Below are positions 13,390-21,891 of a stretch of DNA of 51,647 bases, piece by piece. The DNA is taken from contig CAZRMM010000011.1 in the NCBI GenBank assembly GCA_964601225.1, positions 1-51,647 of the forward strand, read 5' to 3'. The notes below the pieces were generated by a model, which worked only from the letters and a program-made list of their open reading frames with translations, had not been told where the DNA came from and did no database searches. The DNA is from CAYRGC01 sp964601225 (GTDB lineage: Bacteria; Patescibacteriota; Gracilibacteria; Peribacterales; Peribacteraceae). A program made the position numbers and the translations under genes. The stretch's first letter is position 1. Every line of letters begins with the position of its first letter.

Positions 13390-16338
13390 ATGGACCGGAT
13401 CATCGTCAAAGGCGCCAAGATGCACAATCTGAAGAACATCGACGTGTCTATCCCGCGCAACAAGCTCACCGTGATTACCGGACTCTCCGGATCCGGGAAA
13501 TCCTCCCTCGCGTTCGATACGATTTTCGCGGAGGGCCAGCGACGGTACGTGGAAAGCCTCTCGGCCTACGCCCGACAGTTCATCGCGCAGATGGAAAAGC
13601 CCGACGTCGATTCGATCGAAGGGCTTTCCCCAGCCATTTCCATTGATCAAAAAACTGCGCCAAGGAACCCCCGATCGACCGTGGGAACCGTGACGGAGAT
13701 CTACGACTACATGCGTTTGCTCTGGGCCAAGGTGGGCAAGGTCCACTGCTCGGTGTGCGGCCGCATGCTCAGCAAGCAGTCCCCGAGCCAAATGGTCGAA
13801 ACAATCGCGAAGATGCCCGAGGGCAAGAAGATCTTCCTCCTCGCGCCCGTGATCCAGGGTCGCAAGGGCGAGCACGTGAAGATCCTCGACATGATCAAGC
13901 GCGAGGGCTTCGTGCGCATGCGCATCGACGGGCAGGTGGTGACGACCGACGAGGAGACCCGCCTCGACCCCAAGAAGCCGCACACGATCGAGATCGTCGT
14001 GGACCGCATGGTCGTCCGCGATCTCGCCGTGACGGACAAGGCGGATGCGACTCCGCCTGCCCCGAACCCGAATCGCTCGCGTCTGGCCGACTCCGTGGAG
14101 CTGGCACTCAAGAAGGGCGAAGGGTCGATGATCGTGCTCGATGCCGACACCAACGAAGAGGTGCGCTTCTGCGAGTCGTTCGTCTGTCCGGAGCACCCGG
14201 AGGCGTCCGTCCCCGAGGTGGAACCCCGCAGCTTCTCCTTCAACTCCCCGCACGGCGCATGCCAGACGTGCCACGGTCTCGGCTCGATCCTCCAGGTGGT
14301 CGAGACGTCGGTGATCCCGAACGTCCGGCTGTCGATCGCCGAGGGCGCCATCCACCCGTGGGCCACCTCCGCGAGCCGGACGGGCTTCATGATGCAGGTA
14401 CTGGAAGCGCTTGCGGAGGACGTCGGCTTCAGCCTCACGACCCCGTGGGAGAAGCTCGGCGACGACGTCCGGCAGATCATCCTCCACGGTTACCCGAAGT
14501 CGCTCACCGTCGATATCAGCACGATGAAGTTCGGCGGCACCTACCAGACCACCTACGAGGGCGTGATCCCCAACCTCCAGCGCCGCCACTCCGAGACGGA
14601 CAGCAGCTACATCCGCCAGCAGATCGAGGACTACATGCACGAGCTGCCGTGCTCCGAATGCGGCGGCCGCAGGCTCCGCAAGGAGATCCTCGGCATCACG
14701 GTCGGCGGGAAGAACATCGTCGAAGCGACGGATCTCGCGATCGACGAAGCCTACGCGTACTTCGCCTCGCTCACGCCGGAGAAAGACGCGAGACACGAGA
14801 CACGAGACGCGAGTGCGAAGAAAAAAGAAAAAACCGACTCAGGCCTCACGTCCTACGAGTACACGATCGTGAAGAAAGTGCTGACGGAGATCGTCGCGCG
14901 CCTCTCCTTTCTCGAAAACGTCGGTCTCAAGTACCTCACGCTCTCCCGTTCCGCTGCCACGCTCTCGGGCGGGGAAGCGCAGCGCATTCGATTGGCAACG
15001 CAGATCGGCTCCGCGCTGCAAGGAGTGCTCTACGTGCTCGATGAGCCTTCGATCGGCCTGCACCAGCGCGACAACAGCAAGTTGATCTCCACGCTTCTCA
15101 AGCTGCGCGACCTCGGCAATACCGTGCTTGTGGTGGAGCACGACGAGGAAACGATCGAAGCGGCGGATGAACTCATTGAAATCGGACCCGGCGCGGGAAA
15201 ACATGGTGGAAAAGTCATGGCGCAGGGCAGCCCGGCGGAACTCATCAAGAAAGGCGATTCCGTCACGGGTCAGTACCTGAGCGGTAAAAAGTTCATCGCG
15301 ATCCCGAAGGAACGGCGTAAGGGGAACGGGAAGAAGATCGTCATCCGCGATGCGCATTATCACAATCTTCAGAACGTCACCGTAGAACTGCCGCTGGGCA
15401 CCTTCATCGGCATCGCGGGAGTCTCGGGCTCGGGAAAGTCATCGCTCATCCACGGAATTCTTGGCCCGGAATTACAACGCGCTCTCAACAAAGCTCACTC
15501 GAAAGGCCAGGCATTCGGCGGCATCGACGGCATCGAACACCTCGACAAAGCGATCGTCATCGATCAGTCCCCCATCGGAAGAACTCCGCGATCGAATCCC
15601 GCGACCTACACCGGAGTGTTCACCGACGTCCGTGATATTTTTGCGACGACGCCAGAGGCGAAACTCCGTGGTTACAAGCCGGGACGTTTCAGCTTCAACG
15701 TAAAGGGCGGGCGCTGCGAAGAATGCGAAGGAGACGGCCTCAAGCGCATCGAAATGCACTTCCTCCCCGATGTGTTCGTGACCTGCGAATCGTGTCATGG
15801 CCAACGTTACAACAGGGAAACGCTTGAAGTGACCTATAAGGGTAAGAACATCGCGGAAGTCCTCGATATGACGATCGGCGAAGCTCTCGAATTCTTCAAT
15901 GCGATCCCCGCCATCAAAAGCAAACTCCAAACACTCGACGACGTCGGATTGGGCTACATTCGGCTCGGCCAGAGCGCAACGACGCTTTCCGGAGGCGAAG
16001 CGCAGCGCGTGAAGCTCGCGACAGAACTGACGAAGCGCGCCACGGGACGCACCTTCTACATCCTCGACGAACCCACGACGGGCCTCCACTTCGACGACAT
16101 CCAACGTCTCCTCGACGTGCTCCAGCGCCTTGTGGACAAGGGGAACTCGGTCCTCGTGATCGAGCACAACCTCGACGTGCTCAAGAGCGTCGACTACATC
16201 GTGGATCTCGGTCCCGACGGCGGCTCCGGCGGTGGACACATTGTTGCAAAAGGCACGCCGGAGGAAGTGTCCGAGGTAAAGGGCAGCTACACCGGTGAGT
16301 ACCTGATGAAGATGCTGGCGAAGGGAAAGAAGAAGTAA
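13390..16338 (+). CDS. uvrA: UvrA: excinuclease ABC subunit A
   Basis: A 982-residue DNA-damage recognition ATPase of nucleotide excision repair. Two ABC cassettes are visible: Walker A GLSGSGKSS near 31-39 and GVSGSGKSS near 676-684; signatures LSGGEAQRI near 526 and LSGGEAQRV near 867. Both zinc modules are present, with CSVCG early and the CEEC...CESC module near 776-803 (GRCEECEGDG). The length is slightly above typical because a charged stretch near 463-485 (around DARHETRDASAKKKEK) is inserted before the first signature. Part of it is encoded by tandem seven-base repeats (14784-14811). The start at 13390 gives the canonical MDRIIVKGA. A hairpin follows the stop at 16341-16401. Confidence 0.97.
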   Translation: MDRIIVKGAKMHNLKNIDVSIPRNKLTVITGLSGSGKSSLAFDTIFAEGQRRYVESLSAYARQFIAQMEKPDVDSIEGLSPAISIDQKTAPRNPRSTVGTVTEIYDYMRLLWAKVGKVHCSVCGRMLSKQSPSQMVETIAKMPEGKKIFLLAPVIQGRKGEHVKILDMIKREGFVRMRIDGQVVTTDEETRLDPKKPHTIEIVVDRMVVRDLAVTDKADATPPAPNPNRSRLADSVELALKKGEGSMIVLDADTNEEVRFCESFVCPEHPEASVPEVEPRSFSFNSPHGACQTCHGLGSILQVVETSVIPNVRLSIAEGAIHPWATSASRTGFMMQVLEALAEDVGFSLTTPWEKLGDDVRQIILHGYPKSLTVDISTMKFGGTYQTTYEGVIPNLQRRHSETDSSYIRQQIEDYMHELPCSECGGRRLRKEILGITVGGKNIVEATDLAIDEAYAYFASLTPEKDARHETRDASAKKKEKTDSGLTSYEYTIVKKVLTEIVARLSFLENVGLKYLTLSRSAATLSGGEAQRIRLATQIGSALQGVLYVLDEPSIGLHQRDNSKLISTLLKLRDLGNTVLVVEHDEETIEAADELIEIGPGAGKHGGKVMAQGSPAELIKKGDSVTGQYLSGKKFIAIPKERRKGNGKKIVIRDAHYHNLQNVTVELPLGTFIGIAGVSGSGKSSLIHGILGPELQRALNKAHSKGQAFGGIDGIEHLDKAIVIDQSPIGRTPRSNPATYTGVFTDVRDIFATTPEAKLRGYKPGRFSFNVKGGRCEECEGDGLKRIEMHFLPDVFVTCESCHGQRYNRETLEVTYKGKNIAEVLDMTIGEALEFFNAIPAIKSKLQTLDDVGLGYIRLGQSATTLSGGEAQRVKLATELTKRATGRTFYILDEPTTGLHFDDIQRLLDVLQRLVDKGNSVLVIEHNLDVLKSVDYIVDLGPDGGSGGGHIVAKGTPEEVSEVKGSYTGEYLMKMLAKGKKK
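14784..14811. repeat. Heptamer array inside uvrA
   Basis: Four units, AGACGCG, AGACACG, AGACACG, AGACGCG, are followed by AGTGCG. Read in reverse they are NNNCTCG-like, matching the right-arm units in ribE and ileS. Insertion is in frame. Confidence 0.75.
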
Positions 16339-16340
16339 CG

Positions 16341-16401
16341 AAGGCAGAATGGCAGTAGGGCAGCAGGTGTCAGACCTTCTGCCTTTCTGCCCTACTGCCT
16401 T
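16341..16401. repeat. Inverted repeat built from GGCAG units, after uvrA
   Basis: GGCAGTAGGGCAG (16351-16363) and CTGCCCTACTGCC (16387-16399) are a perfect 13-bp inverted repeat. Each is part of a tandem GGCAGNNN or CTGCCNNN series of period about 7-8. It lies between convergent uvrA and the redoxin gene and may act as a bidirectional transcript end, although it lacks a T run. Confidence 0.8.
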
Positions 16402-16957
16402 AGTTTGATTTCCATTTAATGGAGCACCCCATCGCATTGGCCTCCGCCACGGGTGGCTCCTTGCCGTTGACGAGTGCGGCGATCGCGTCCGAAAGCTCAT
16501 GCTTGGTCACCGCGGAACGATCTTTCCAGTTATCATCGATACGACCTTTGTATCGTAACGTGCGCTTTACGTCGAAGACGAAACAATGCGGCGTGCAAAG
16601 GGCGCCGAACGATTTGGCGACCTCCTGGGTCGCATCCTGACAATACGGAAACGGGAATCCTTTCTCCTTGTACCGCAACACCATGCTCTCGAAGGAGTCC
16701 TCTGGATACTCCGTCGGATCGTTGCTGCAAACGAGTATGAACTGCGCACCCTCCTCATCGAATTTTTCCCCGAGGGCAATGAGCCTGTCCTCGTAAGCCT
16801 GGGCGTACGGGCAGTGATTGCACGTGAAGACCACGACGAGCACGGGGTCTTTGATCTGCCTCGTATCGATCGTGAGTCCGTCGACAGAGGGAAGGGCGAA
16901 ATGCGGAAGTGGATCGCCGATGGAGAGGATGGCGGAATTGTCGTTGATGAGCACCAT
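16400..16957 (-). CDS. Thioredoxin-fold AhpC/TSA-type redoxin
   Basis: A 185-residue cytosolic protein. FTCNHCPYAQAYEDRL (Cys46 and Cys49, CxxC) and the C-terminal GCSIKWK are hallmarks of a widespread redoxin subfamily of the AhpC/TSA group. PEDSFESM, FPFPY and GRIDDNW also match it. Members are thought to act as thiol oxidoreductases or peroxidases; the exact substrate is unknown. The start at 16957 gives MVLINDN; upstream codons to 17014 are excluded because they run into the heptamer element. It is convergent with uvrA and divergent from the Nudix gene. Confidence 0.85.
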   Translation of the reverse strand: MVLINDNSAILSIGDPLPHFALPSVDGLTIDTRQIKDPVLVVVFTCNHCPYAQAYEDRLIALGEKFDEEGAQFILVCSNDPTEYPEDSFESMVLRYKEKGFPFPYCQDATQEVAKSFGALCTPHCFVFDVKRTLRYKGRIDDNWKDRSAVTKHELSDAIAALVNGKEPPVAEANAMGCSIKWKSN

Positions 16958-17010
16958 GGGGGGAGTTGAAAGTCGAATCCGAGTATACCCTGTGACAAGA
17001 GGAACGGAGA

Positions 17011-17071
17011 GCAATTACGAATTCCAAATTGAGAAGAACGAATTCGTCATGCGTCATTCGTCATACGCAAT
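17011..17071. repeat. Palindromic heptamer element between redoxin and Nudix genes
   Basis: The left arm AATTACGAATTC pairs with GAATTCGT (17039-17046; exact partner ACGAATTC at 17016-17023). The right arm continues as CGTCATG, CGTCATT, CGTCATA, CGCAATT (17044-17071). It lies in the divergent intergenic gap. Confidence 0.8.
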
Positions 17072-17104
17072 TCCCGTCTGATACTCTCTCGACGTCATCG
17101 ACAC

Positions 17105-17587
17105 ATGATCCGACATTTCACCGCCACCGCCTTCGTCGTCGACTCGCGCCAGCGCGTCCTGCTCCTGTGGCACACCAGACTCGGACGATGGATGCCTCCC
17201 GGGGGACATGTGGAGCCGAACGAGGCGCCCGAGGAAACCGCCCGACGCGAATGCAAAGAGGAAACGAATCTGGATGTGGAAATCATCGGCCTCGCGGGGG
17301 AGGATCTCTTTGCCGGAAACTCCCATGAAGGACGGATGCTCAAGGCGCCGCTTGCCATGCTCCTGGAGGAAATTCCGGCCTACCCTCCGCGGAACGAACC
17401 CGCGCATCAACACATGGATTTTCTGTACCTGGCACGACCGCTCGACGAGAAGCAGGGGCTCACCCTCGCGCCGGAGGAAGCCACCCGTATGCGCTGGTTT
17501 ACCCGGAAGGAAATCGACGAATTGGACGAACGGAGCGAGATCTTCAGTAATGTAAAGACATATATCCTCAAGACACTTGAGGCATAA
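17105..17587 (+). CDS. Nudix hydrolase
   Basis: A 160-residue protein of Nudix length. The Nudix box runs about residues 38-60: GGHVEPNEAPEETARRECKE followed by ETN. It matches GX5EX7REUXEEXGU, except that the glycine after EE is replaced (EETN). The Glu residues that hold Mg2+ are intact. The family cleaves nucleoside diphosphates linked to X; the substrate here cannot be read from the sequence. It stands 42 bases upstream of the RSH-DMT fusion gene and probably shares its transcript, which raises a nucleotide or alarmone-related role as a guess. Confidence 0.85.
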   Translation: MIRHFTATAFVVDSRQRVLLLWHTRLGRWMPPGGHVEPNEAPEETARRECKEETNLDVEIIGLAGEDLFAGNSHEGRMLKAPLAMLLEEIPAYPPRNEPAHQHMDFLYLARPLDEKQGLTLAPEEATRMRWFTRKEIDELDERSEIFSNVKTYILKTLEA

Positions 17588-17629
17588 AGAAGCCAAAAAG
17601 CCTGTTCAGGACGCTCAAAAGGCGGTAAA

Positions 17630-20431
17630 ATGAGCCATCCAATGCAGTGGAATGAGTTTCGTGTCCACGTACGGCATCTCTCGTTACGCGATCTTCCTCG
17701 CGTGATGGAGGCCTTCAGGCTGGGGGAAAAGGTACATCGCGGACAGAAGCGAAAATCCGGCGAGCCGTACTTTACGCATCCGGTCGCCGTGGCCCACATG
17801 CTGGCCGACATGGGCGCCGACGCGGAAACCATCATCGCGGCCCTCCTGCACGACACGGTCGAGGATACCGATCTCACGCTCGAAGACATCGACCGCCAAT
17901 TCGACGGAAGCGTGAAGACGCTCATCGAAGGCGTCACGAAACTCAGCCAGGAGGACATCAAGGGACGCCCGAGCTTAAACGAGCAGATCGAGACCCTGCG
18001 CAAGATGTTCACGCTCATGGAGCGGGACATCCGCATCATGGTCATCAAGCTGGTGGACCGCTTGCACAACATGCAGACGATCCAATTCCTCCCTCTTGAA
18101 AAACAGCGCGCGCTCGCAAAGGAAACTCAGGAAGTGTACGTCCGCATCGCCGACCGTCTGTGCATGCAAGATCTGCGCGACGAACTGGAGAACCTGACGC
18201 TTCCGATCCTCCAGGAGGAAACGTTCAATACGCTCGCGGAATTGCGTACGCAAGCGGAAACGCTCGCCGACGAAAAACTCGGAACGATCCGGAGCCGTCT
18301 CCATGAACGTCGCGACATGCATGACATCGAAATCATTCACGAACCGAAATCCTGGGAAAATCTGCAGCGCCAGTACGAGAGCCACAGTGCCGCGGTCACC
18401 GGTCTCGCGAACTTCACGGCCGTGTTCGTCTGCCAAACAATCACGGATTGCTATCACGTCATGGGAGTGCTGCATCAGGTATGGAAACGCGAGCTTCTGT
18501 CGTTCCAAGACTTCATCAACTCTCCCGCAATCAACGGCTACAGAGGACTGCATACCACCATCATCCTCGAAGACGGCACCCGAGTGCGCTGTAAGATTCG
18601 AACGCAAGAAATGCACGAATACGCCCGCAAAGGCGTCGCATCCGTTTGTTTCCGTGTTGAACCCGGCGCGATGACTGCGTTTCTCCCCTGGACAACGCGC
18701 ATCTCGCCTCTCGCCCACGATTCTCAGGAGCGAAGCAGTGACTTCTGGCTGAGCCTGCAGAGCGACATCCTCGGAAAATCATTCGTCATCCACGGACCGG
18801 GTGACGAGGCCATTTCCGTTCCCCAAGATTCCACGGCTCTCGACGGCGCGTTCTATCTCCTGCGCGATAACGCACTGCGGCTCGAGGCAATCCGCGTGAA
18901 CGGCGTGGACGTGACGCTTTCGCACGCACTGAAACACGGCGACACGCTGGATGCCGTGCTCGGAGAACGGCAGACCGTATCGCTCGCTTGGCTCTCGCAC
19001 GTCCATAGCGGCCTCGCGACGGCGACCATTCGCGCGGCCCTGGCACAGAGCCTTCCTCCGAGTGAAAAAGTGAAACTTGGAAAGACCATGCTGCAGGAAG
19101 CCCTGCGCCAAGGACGCAAGGGCTTCATCGAAGAATTCAACGAAACCGCACTCAACGAATCGATCCAGCAGCTTGGGTACGAGAACTTGTCGGAACTGTA
19201 TTTGGCCATCGGAGAGGGGCGCATGGATCCCCATGACGCGTACCGCGCAGTCTTCAGTATCACCTCCGAAAGGACGACGGCAAACGGCTCTTCCGGTGCG
19301 AATGTGGCGCAGACGATCGTGTTCCGCGCCGTACTGACGAATCCCGCCACGCTCGTGAAACTGTTCGACGTCTATCGCCGTCACCAGGAGCGGGTCGTTG
19401 GCGTACAGATCGGCCCGTCGAACGGCGAGGGAAGCGAAATCCGCATGAAGATGGACCTCTCTCCGGATGCGCTGCGTTCCTTCGAGGAAGAAATGGCGAG
19501 CGTGGGCGCACAGAGCATCCGACGCGCCAGAGCTGGCTGGAATCTTCCGTACGTCTTTGCCATCGGATTGCTCGTCACGCTCTGGGGACTCGATCCGGTA
19601 CTCGCCCGCCAGATCGTGCAGAGCACGGTTACGCCGATCGATCTGACCGTCATCCGTTTCCTTACGTTCTTTGCCTTCTCGTCGCTCTATTTCCTTCGTC
19701 AAAAAATCACGCAGCGCCAGCGCCTGAAACCGCTCTCCCCCCTGGAACCGACGCTTCTCCTCAGTACGCTTTCCCTCTTCAGTACGGCGGTTTTCACGTA
19801 CGTGACGCTCAAAGGCCTCACGGCGTCGCAATACATTCTTCTCGTCGTCTCGGGATTAAGCTTTGTCTCCGTGCTTCGAGAATGCTGGCAAAAACAGTGG
19901 AGGCCTTATTCCCTGGCAAGTCTCGGCATTCTGATTACAGCATCCGTCGTCTCGCTCTCCATCCAGAAAACGGAGGCTTTGTATGTCTTTGCGGGTATGG
20001 GAAGCGCGCTTTCTTTCGGTTTGTACTCTCTCCTCAGCAAGCGGTTCCAGGACGAAGTGGGATTCGTCCGCGAACGGTACCCCGCCTTCCTTTTCTGGAT
20101 CTCCGCGGGTTGCCTGATCCTCTGCCTGCCGCTGTTCCCCTTGCTGCACCTGCAAGACATCAGCGCGACAGGAGGCATACTGACGATTTTATTCGCTCTC
20201 GTCTTCGCGGTGTTTCCGTACGCCATCTATTTTGAATGCATGCGCCGCTTTCCGAATGCGACGCTCAACATGACCCTTCCCCTCGTCGTGCTCTCCACGG
20301 TGATCGGTGAAATCGCCATCTCTCACGCATGGTCATGGGTCACTGCTCTTCCGCTTGTCGCTCTGATCACTTCCCAGATGGCCGTCCGTCTTGTTTCTGC
20401 CCCATCTCATCGGGCAGCTGCGGCACGGTAA
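17630..20431 (+). CDS. RelA/SpoT-type protein fused to a DMT-transporter-like membrane domain
   Basis: A 933-residue protein. Residues about 20-190 are the HD hydrolase with all key motifs: KRKSGEPYFTHP, HDTVEDT and DRLHNMQT. Residues about 225-345 align with the (p)ppGpp synthetase (NGYRGLHTT, KIRTQEMHEYARKGVAS), but three catalytic positions differ. Asp of the FDLIAIR-like strand is Asn, its Arg is Phe, and Glu of EIQIRT is Arg. A TGS domain (384-445), a helical part and an ACT-like domain (about 560-630) follow. From 636 to about 925 there are about ten membrane segments resembling an EamA/DMT exporter. I infer a membrane-bound alarmone hydrolase or sensor coupled to transport. It overlaps the convergent gene by 65 bases. 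The frame is open throughout. Confidence 0.88.
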   Translation: MSHPMQWNEFRVHVRHLSLRDLPRVMEAFRLGEKVHRGQKRKSGEPYFTHPVAVAHMLADMGADAETIIAALLHDTVEDTDLTLEDIDRQFDGSVKTLIEGVTKLSQEDIKGRPSLNEQIETLRKMFTLMERDIRIMVIKLVDRLHNMQTIQFLPLEKQRALAKETQEVYVRIADRLCMQDLRDELENLTLPILQEETFNTLAELRTQAETLADEKLGTIRSRLHERRDMHDIEIIHEPKSWENLQRQYESHSAAVTGLANFTAVFVCQTITDCYHVMGVLHQVWKRELLSFQDFINSPAINGYRGLHTTIILEDGTRVRCKIRTQEMHEYARKGVASVCFRVEPGAMTAFLPWTTRISPLAHDSQERSSDFWLSLQSDILGKSFVIHGPGDEAISVPQDSTALDGAFYLLRDNALRLEAIRVNGVDVTLSHALKHGDTLDAVLGERQTVSLAWLSHVHSGLATATIRAALAQSLPPSEKVKLGKTMLQEALRQGRKGFIEEFNETALNESIQQLGYENLSELYLAIGEGRMDPHDAYRAVFSITSERTTANGSSGANVAQTIVFRAVLTNPATLVKLFDVYRRHQERVVGVQIGPSNGEGSEIRMKMDLSPDALRSFEEEMASVGAQSIRRARAGWNLPYVFAIGLLVTLWGLDPVLARQIVQSTVTPIDLTVIRFLTFFAFSSLYFLRQKITQRQRLKPLSPLEPTLLLSTLSLFSTAVFTYVTLKGLTASQYILLVVSGLSFVSVLRECWQKQWRPYSLASLGILITASVVSLSIQKTEALYVFAGMGSALSFGLYSLLSKRFQDEVGFVRERYPAFLFWISAGCLILCLPLFPLLHLQDISATGGILTILFALVFAVFPYAIYFECMRRFPNATLNMTLPLVVLSTVIGEIAISHAWSWVTALPLVALITSQMAVRLVSAPSHRAAAAR

Positions 20432-21482
20432 CCGAGGCAGAACGCTCGGGAACGACTTGTTCCTGAGCCAGGATATTCCAGTTTATTTCCACGAAATACG
20501 TCGAGCCATCGGGCATGGACACCTCCGTGAGGGAACCCATTTTCGTGCCGAGAGGAAAGCTCTGCAATTCTGCTCCGCCCTTGATTCGAGAGCGCGAATG
20601 AAGACCCATGCTCATTTTACTCTGGAGAGGTGCGGGTACGCGAACAATTTCCTCACCGGAAGCATTTCGCAATCCCGCGATCGCCGCGATAGCCGCGAGC
20701 GACCATTTCACCGGAAATTGCCGCTGCACATTCATCGCTTCTACGGCGTCATACGCCCTATTGGTGGCGGTTTTTGCGAAACCATGGACCGTAAAATTCC
20801 TGCCGTCCGGACGCTGAACCCCACGATCGGAAGTCACATCGGAGAGCCATGCGGCGGTCTGCGGATTTTTGCAAATTTCCCGATACAACGGGGCAAAATT
20901 CGGATCAATCACGTCCGTATCGCCCAAAACCAGCTCCTTCGGCAGCTCTGCATTTTTGACGTCGGGCGGAACAAATAACTGCACGTCTGCGCCGACAATT
21001 TCCCCGGGAATCACCTGCAAAAGGTCGTTATACGTTTGGCCGATGCCGAGAGAAACCACCCATCCACCTTCTTGGGCATTTGCCGGCTGTTCCAGCCTCT
21101 CCTCAATGAAAGCGAGCGTATAGGGATCAAAGAGACCGCCCTGCTTCTCAAAAAAATCACGGAGCCCGTTCAGCTGGCGCACGTCCTTTGTTAGGAGAAC
21201 TTCCGCCGTTTTTCGAGCAAGAAAAAGACGCTCCCTTCGCGCGAGAATCTCCGGAGCCCATGTTTTCTCTTGGACGATCTCTCCATGGAGGTTTGCCGCC
21301 TCCATCCCGCGTACGTTTTTCCGCACCACATCAATGACCTTGCGCAATTCCTCCAGTTCGCCGATCTTTCTTTGCTCTTCCTCGATGCTCCTGATGAATT
21401 CGGGATTCGTAACAAGTGCGTCGACCCACTCATGAATGTGAAGATCGCTGTCCGGGCCTGTGCTCAGTGGCTTTTTTGCCAT
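20367..21482 (-). CDS. Hypothetical protein, 371 residues
   Basis: A soluble protein that I do not recognise. Residues about 30-110 are charged and helical, possibly coiled coil (EEEQRKIGELEELRKVIDVV). The middle is mixed alpha/beta with VVSLGIGQTYNDLLQVIPGE. Residues 255-290 contain a mildly hydrophobic LAAIAAIAGL. It has no signal peptide, no clear membrane segment and no catalytic motif. The ATG at 21482 gives MAKKPLS. The last 65 bases overlap the convergent RSH-DMT gene, so transcripts could interfere. Composition is somewhat less GC-rich than the surrounding conserved genes. Confidence 0.6.
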   Translation of the reverse strand: MAKKPLSTGPDSDLHIHEWVDALVTNPEFIRSIEEEQRKIGELEELRKVIDVVRKNVRGMEAANLHGEIVQEKTWAPEILARRERLFLARKTAEVLLTKDVRQLNGLRDFFEKQGGLFDPYTLAFIEERLEQPANAQEGGWVVSLGIGQTYNDLLQVIPGEIVGADVQLFVPPDVKNAELPKELVLGDTDVIDPNFAPLYREICKNPQTAAWLSDVTSDRGVQRPDGRNFTVHGFAKTATNRAYDAVEAMNVQRQFPVKWSLAAIAAIAGLRNASGEEIVRVPAPLQSKMSMGLHSRSRIKGGAELQSFPLGTKMGSLTEVSMPDGSTYFVEINWNILAQEQVVPERSASVTVPQLPDEMGQKQDGRPSGK

Positions 21483-21554
21483 GAAAAAAGGCTGAGACTA
21501 TAGAATAAAATCGTGGGGAGTAACAAGCCAGAATTTCATGCAGGGTTTGGATCT

Positions 21555-21809
21555 TTACGCCTCCTTCGTCTTCTTTTTCTGCAACAGAATGACCAAGAGA
21601 AGATCGCGATGCGTAAGACCATCTCCCGACAGCCCGAGCTGCGTAGCGATAGACCTCAATGCGGCCGATGCCAGGGCGAGATTCGAAATCAAAGTTTTAT
21701 CCCTAACCGCCCCCTCCAGCGCAGGAAGATCTTCCGAGCCCCGCGGAGCCCGACCGGTGTCCGGGACACCAACATCGCACTCTTCCGACGATTCGAGGTC
21801 AAGAGCCAT
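21555..21809 (-). CDS. Hypothetical 84-residue protein
   Basis: A small protein that I do not recognise. The first 45 residues are acidic and probably unstructured. The rest forms a helix-rich part (LISNLALASAALRSIATQLG), ending in a Lys-rich tail (QKKKTKEA). A minus-strand promoter fits upstream: TTTACT-like -35 at 21874-21869, 16 bases, TATAAA at 21852-21847. This supports a real gene. It lies in the gap between the 371-residue hypothetical and the M20-type peptidase, on the same strand as both. Confidence 0.4.
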   Translation of the reverse strand: MALDLESSEECDVGVPDTGRAPRGSEDLPALEGAVRDKTLISNLALASAALRSIATQLGLSGDGLTHRDLLLVILLQKKKTKEA

Positions 21810-21846
21810 TGCGACAGGGTAGGGATGTACAAAAAAACCGAAAGAT

Positions 21847-21874
21847 TTTATACTAACTTATTGTCAAAAGTAAA
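21847..21874 (-). promoter_or_regulatory. Promoter candidate for the 84-residue gene
   Basis: On the minus strand a TTTACT -35 box (21874-21869) and a TATAAA -10 box (21852-21847) are 16 bases apart. A perfect TTGACA lies inside the spacer but is too close to serve this -10. Confidence 0.4.
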
Positions 21875-21891
21875 GGGAAATTGCGAGAAAA

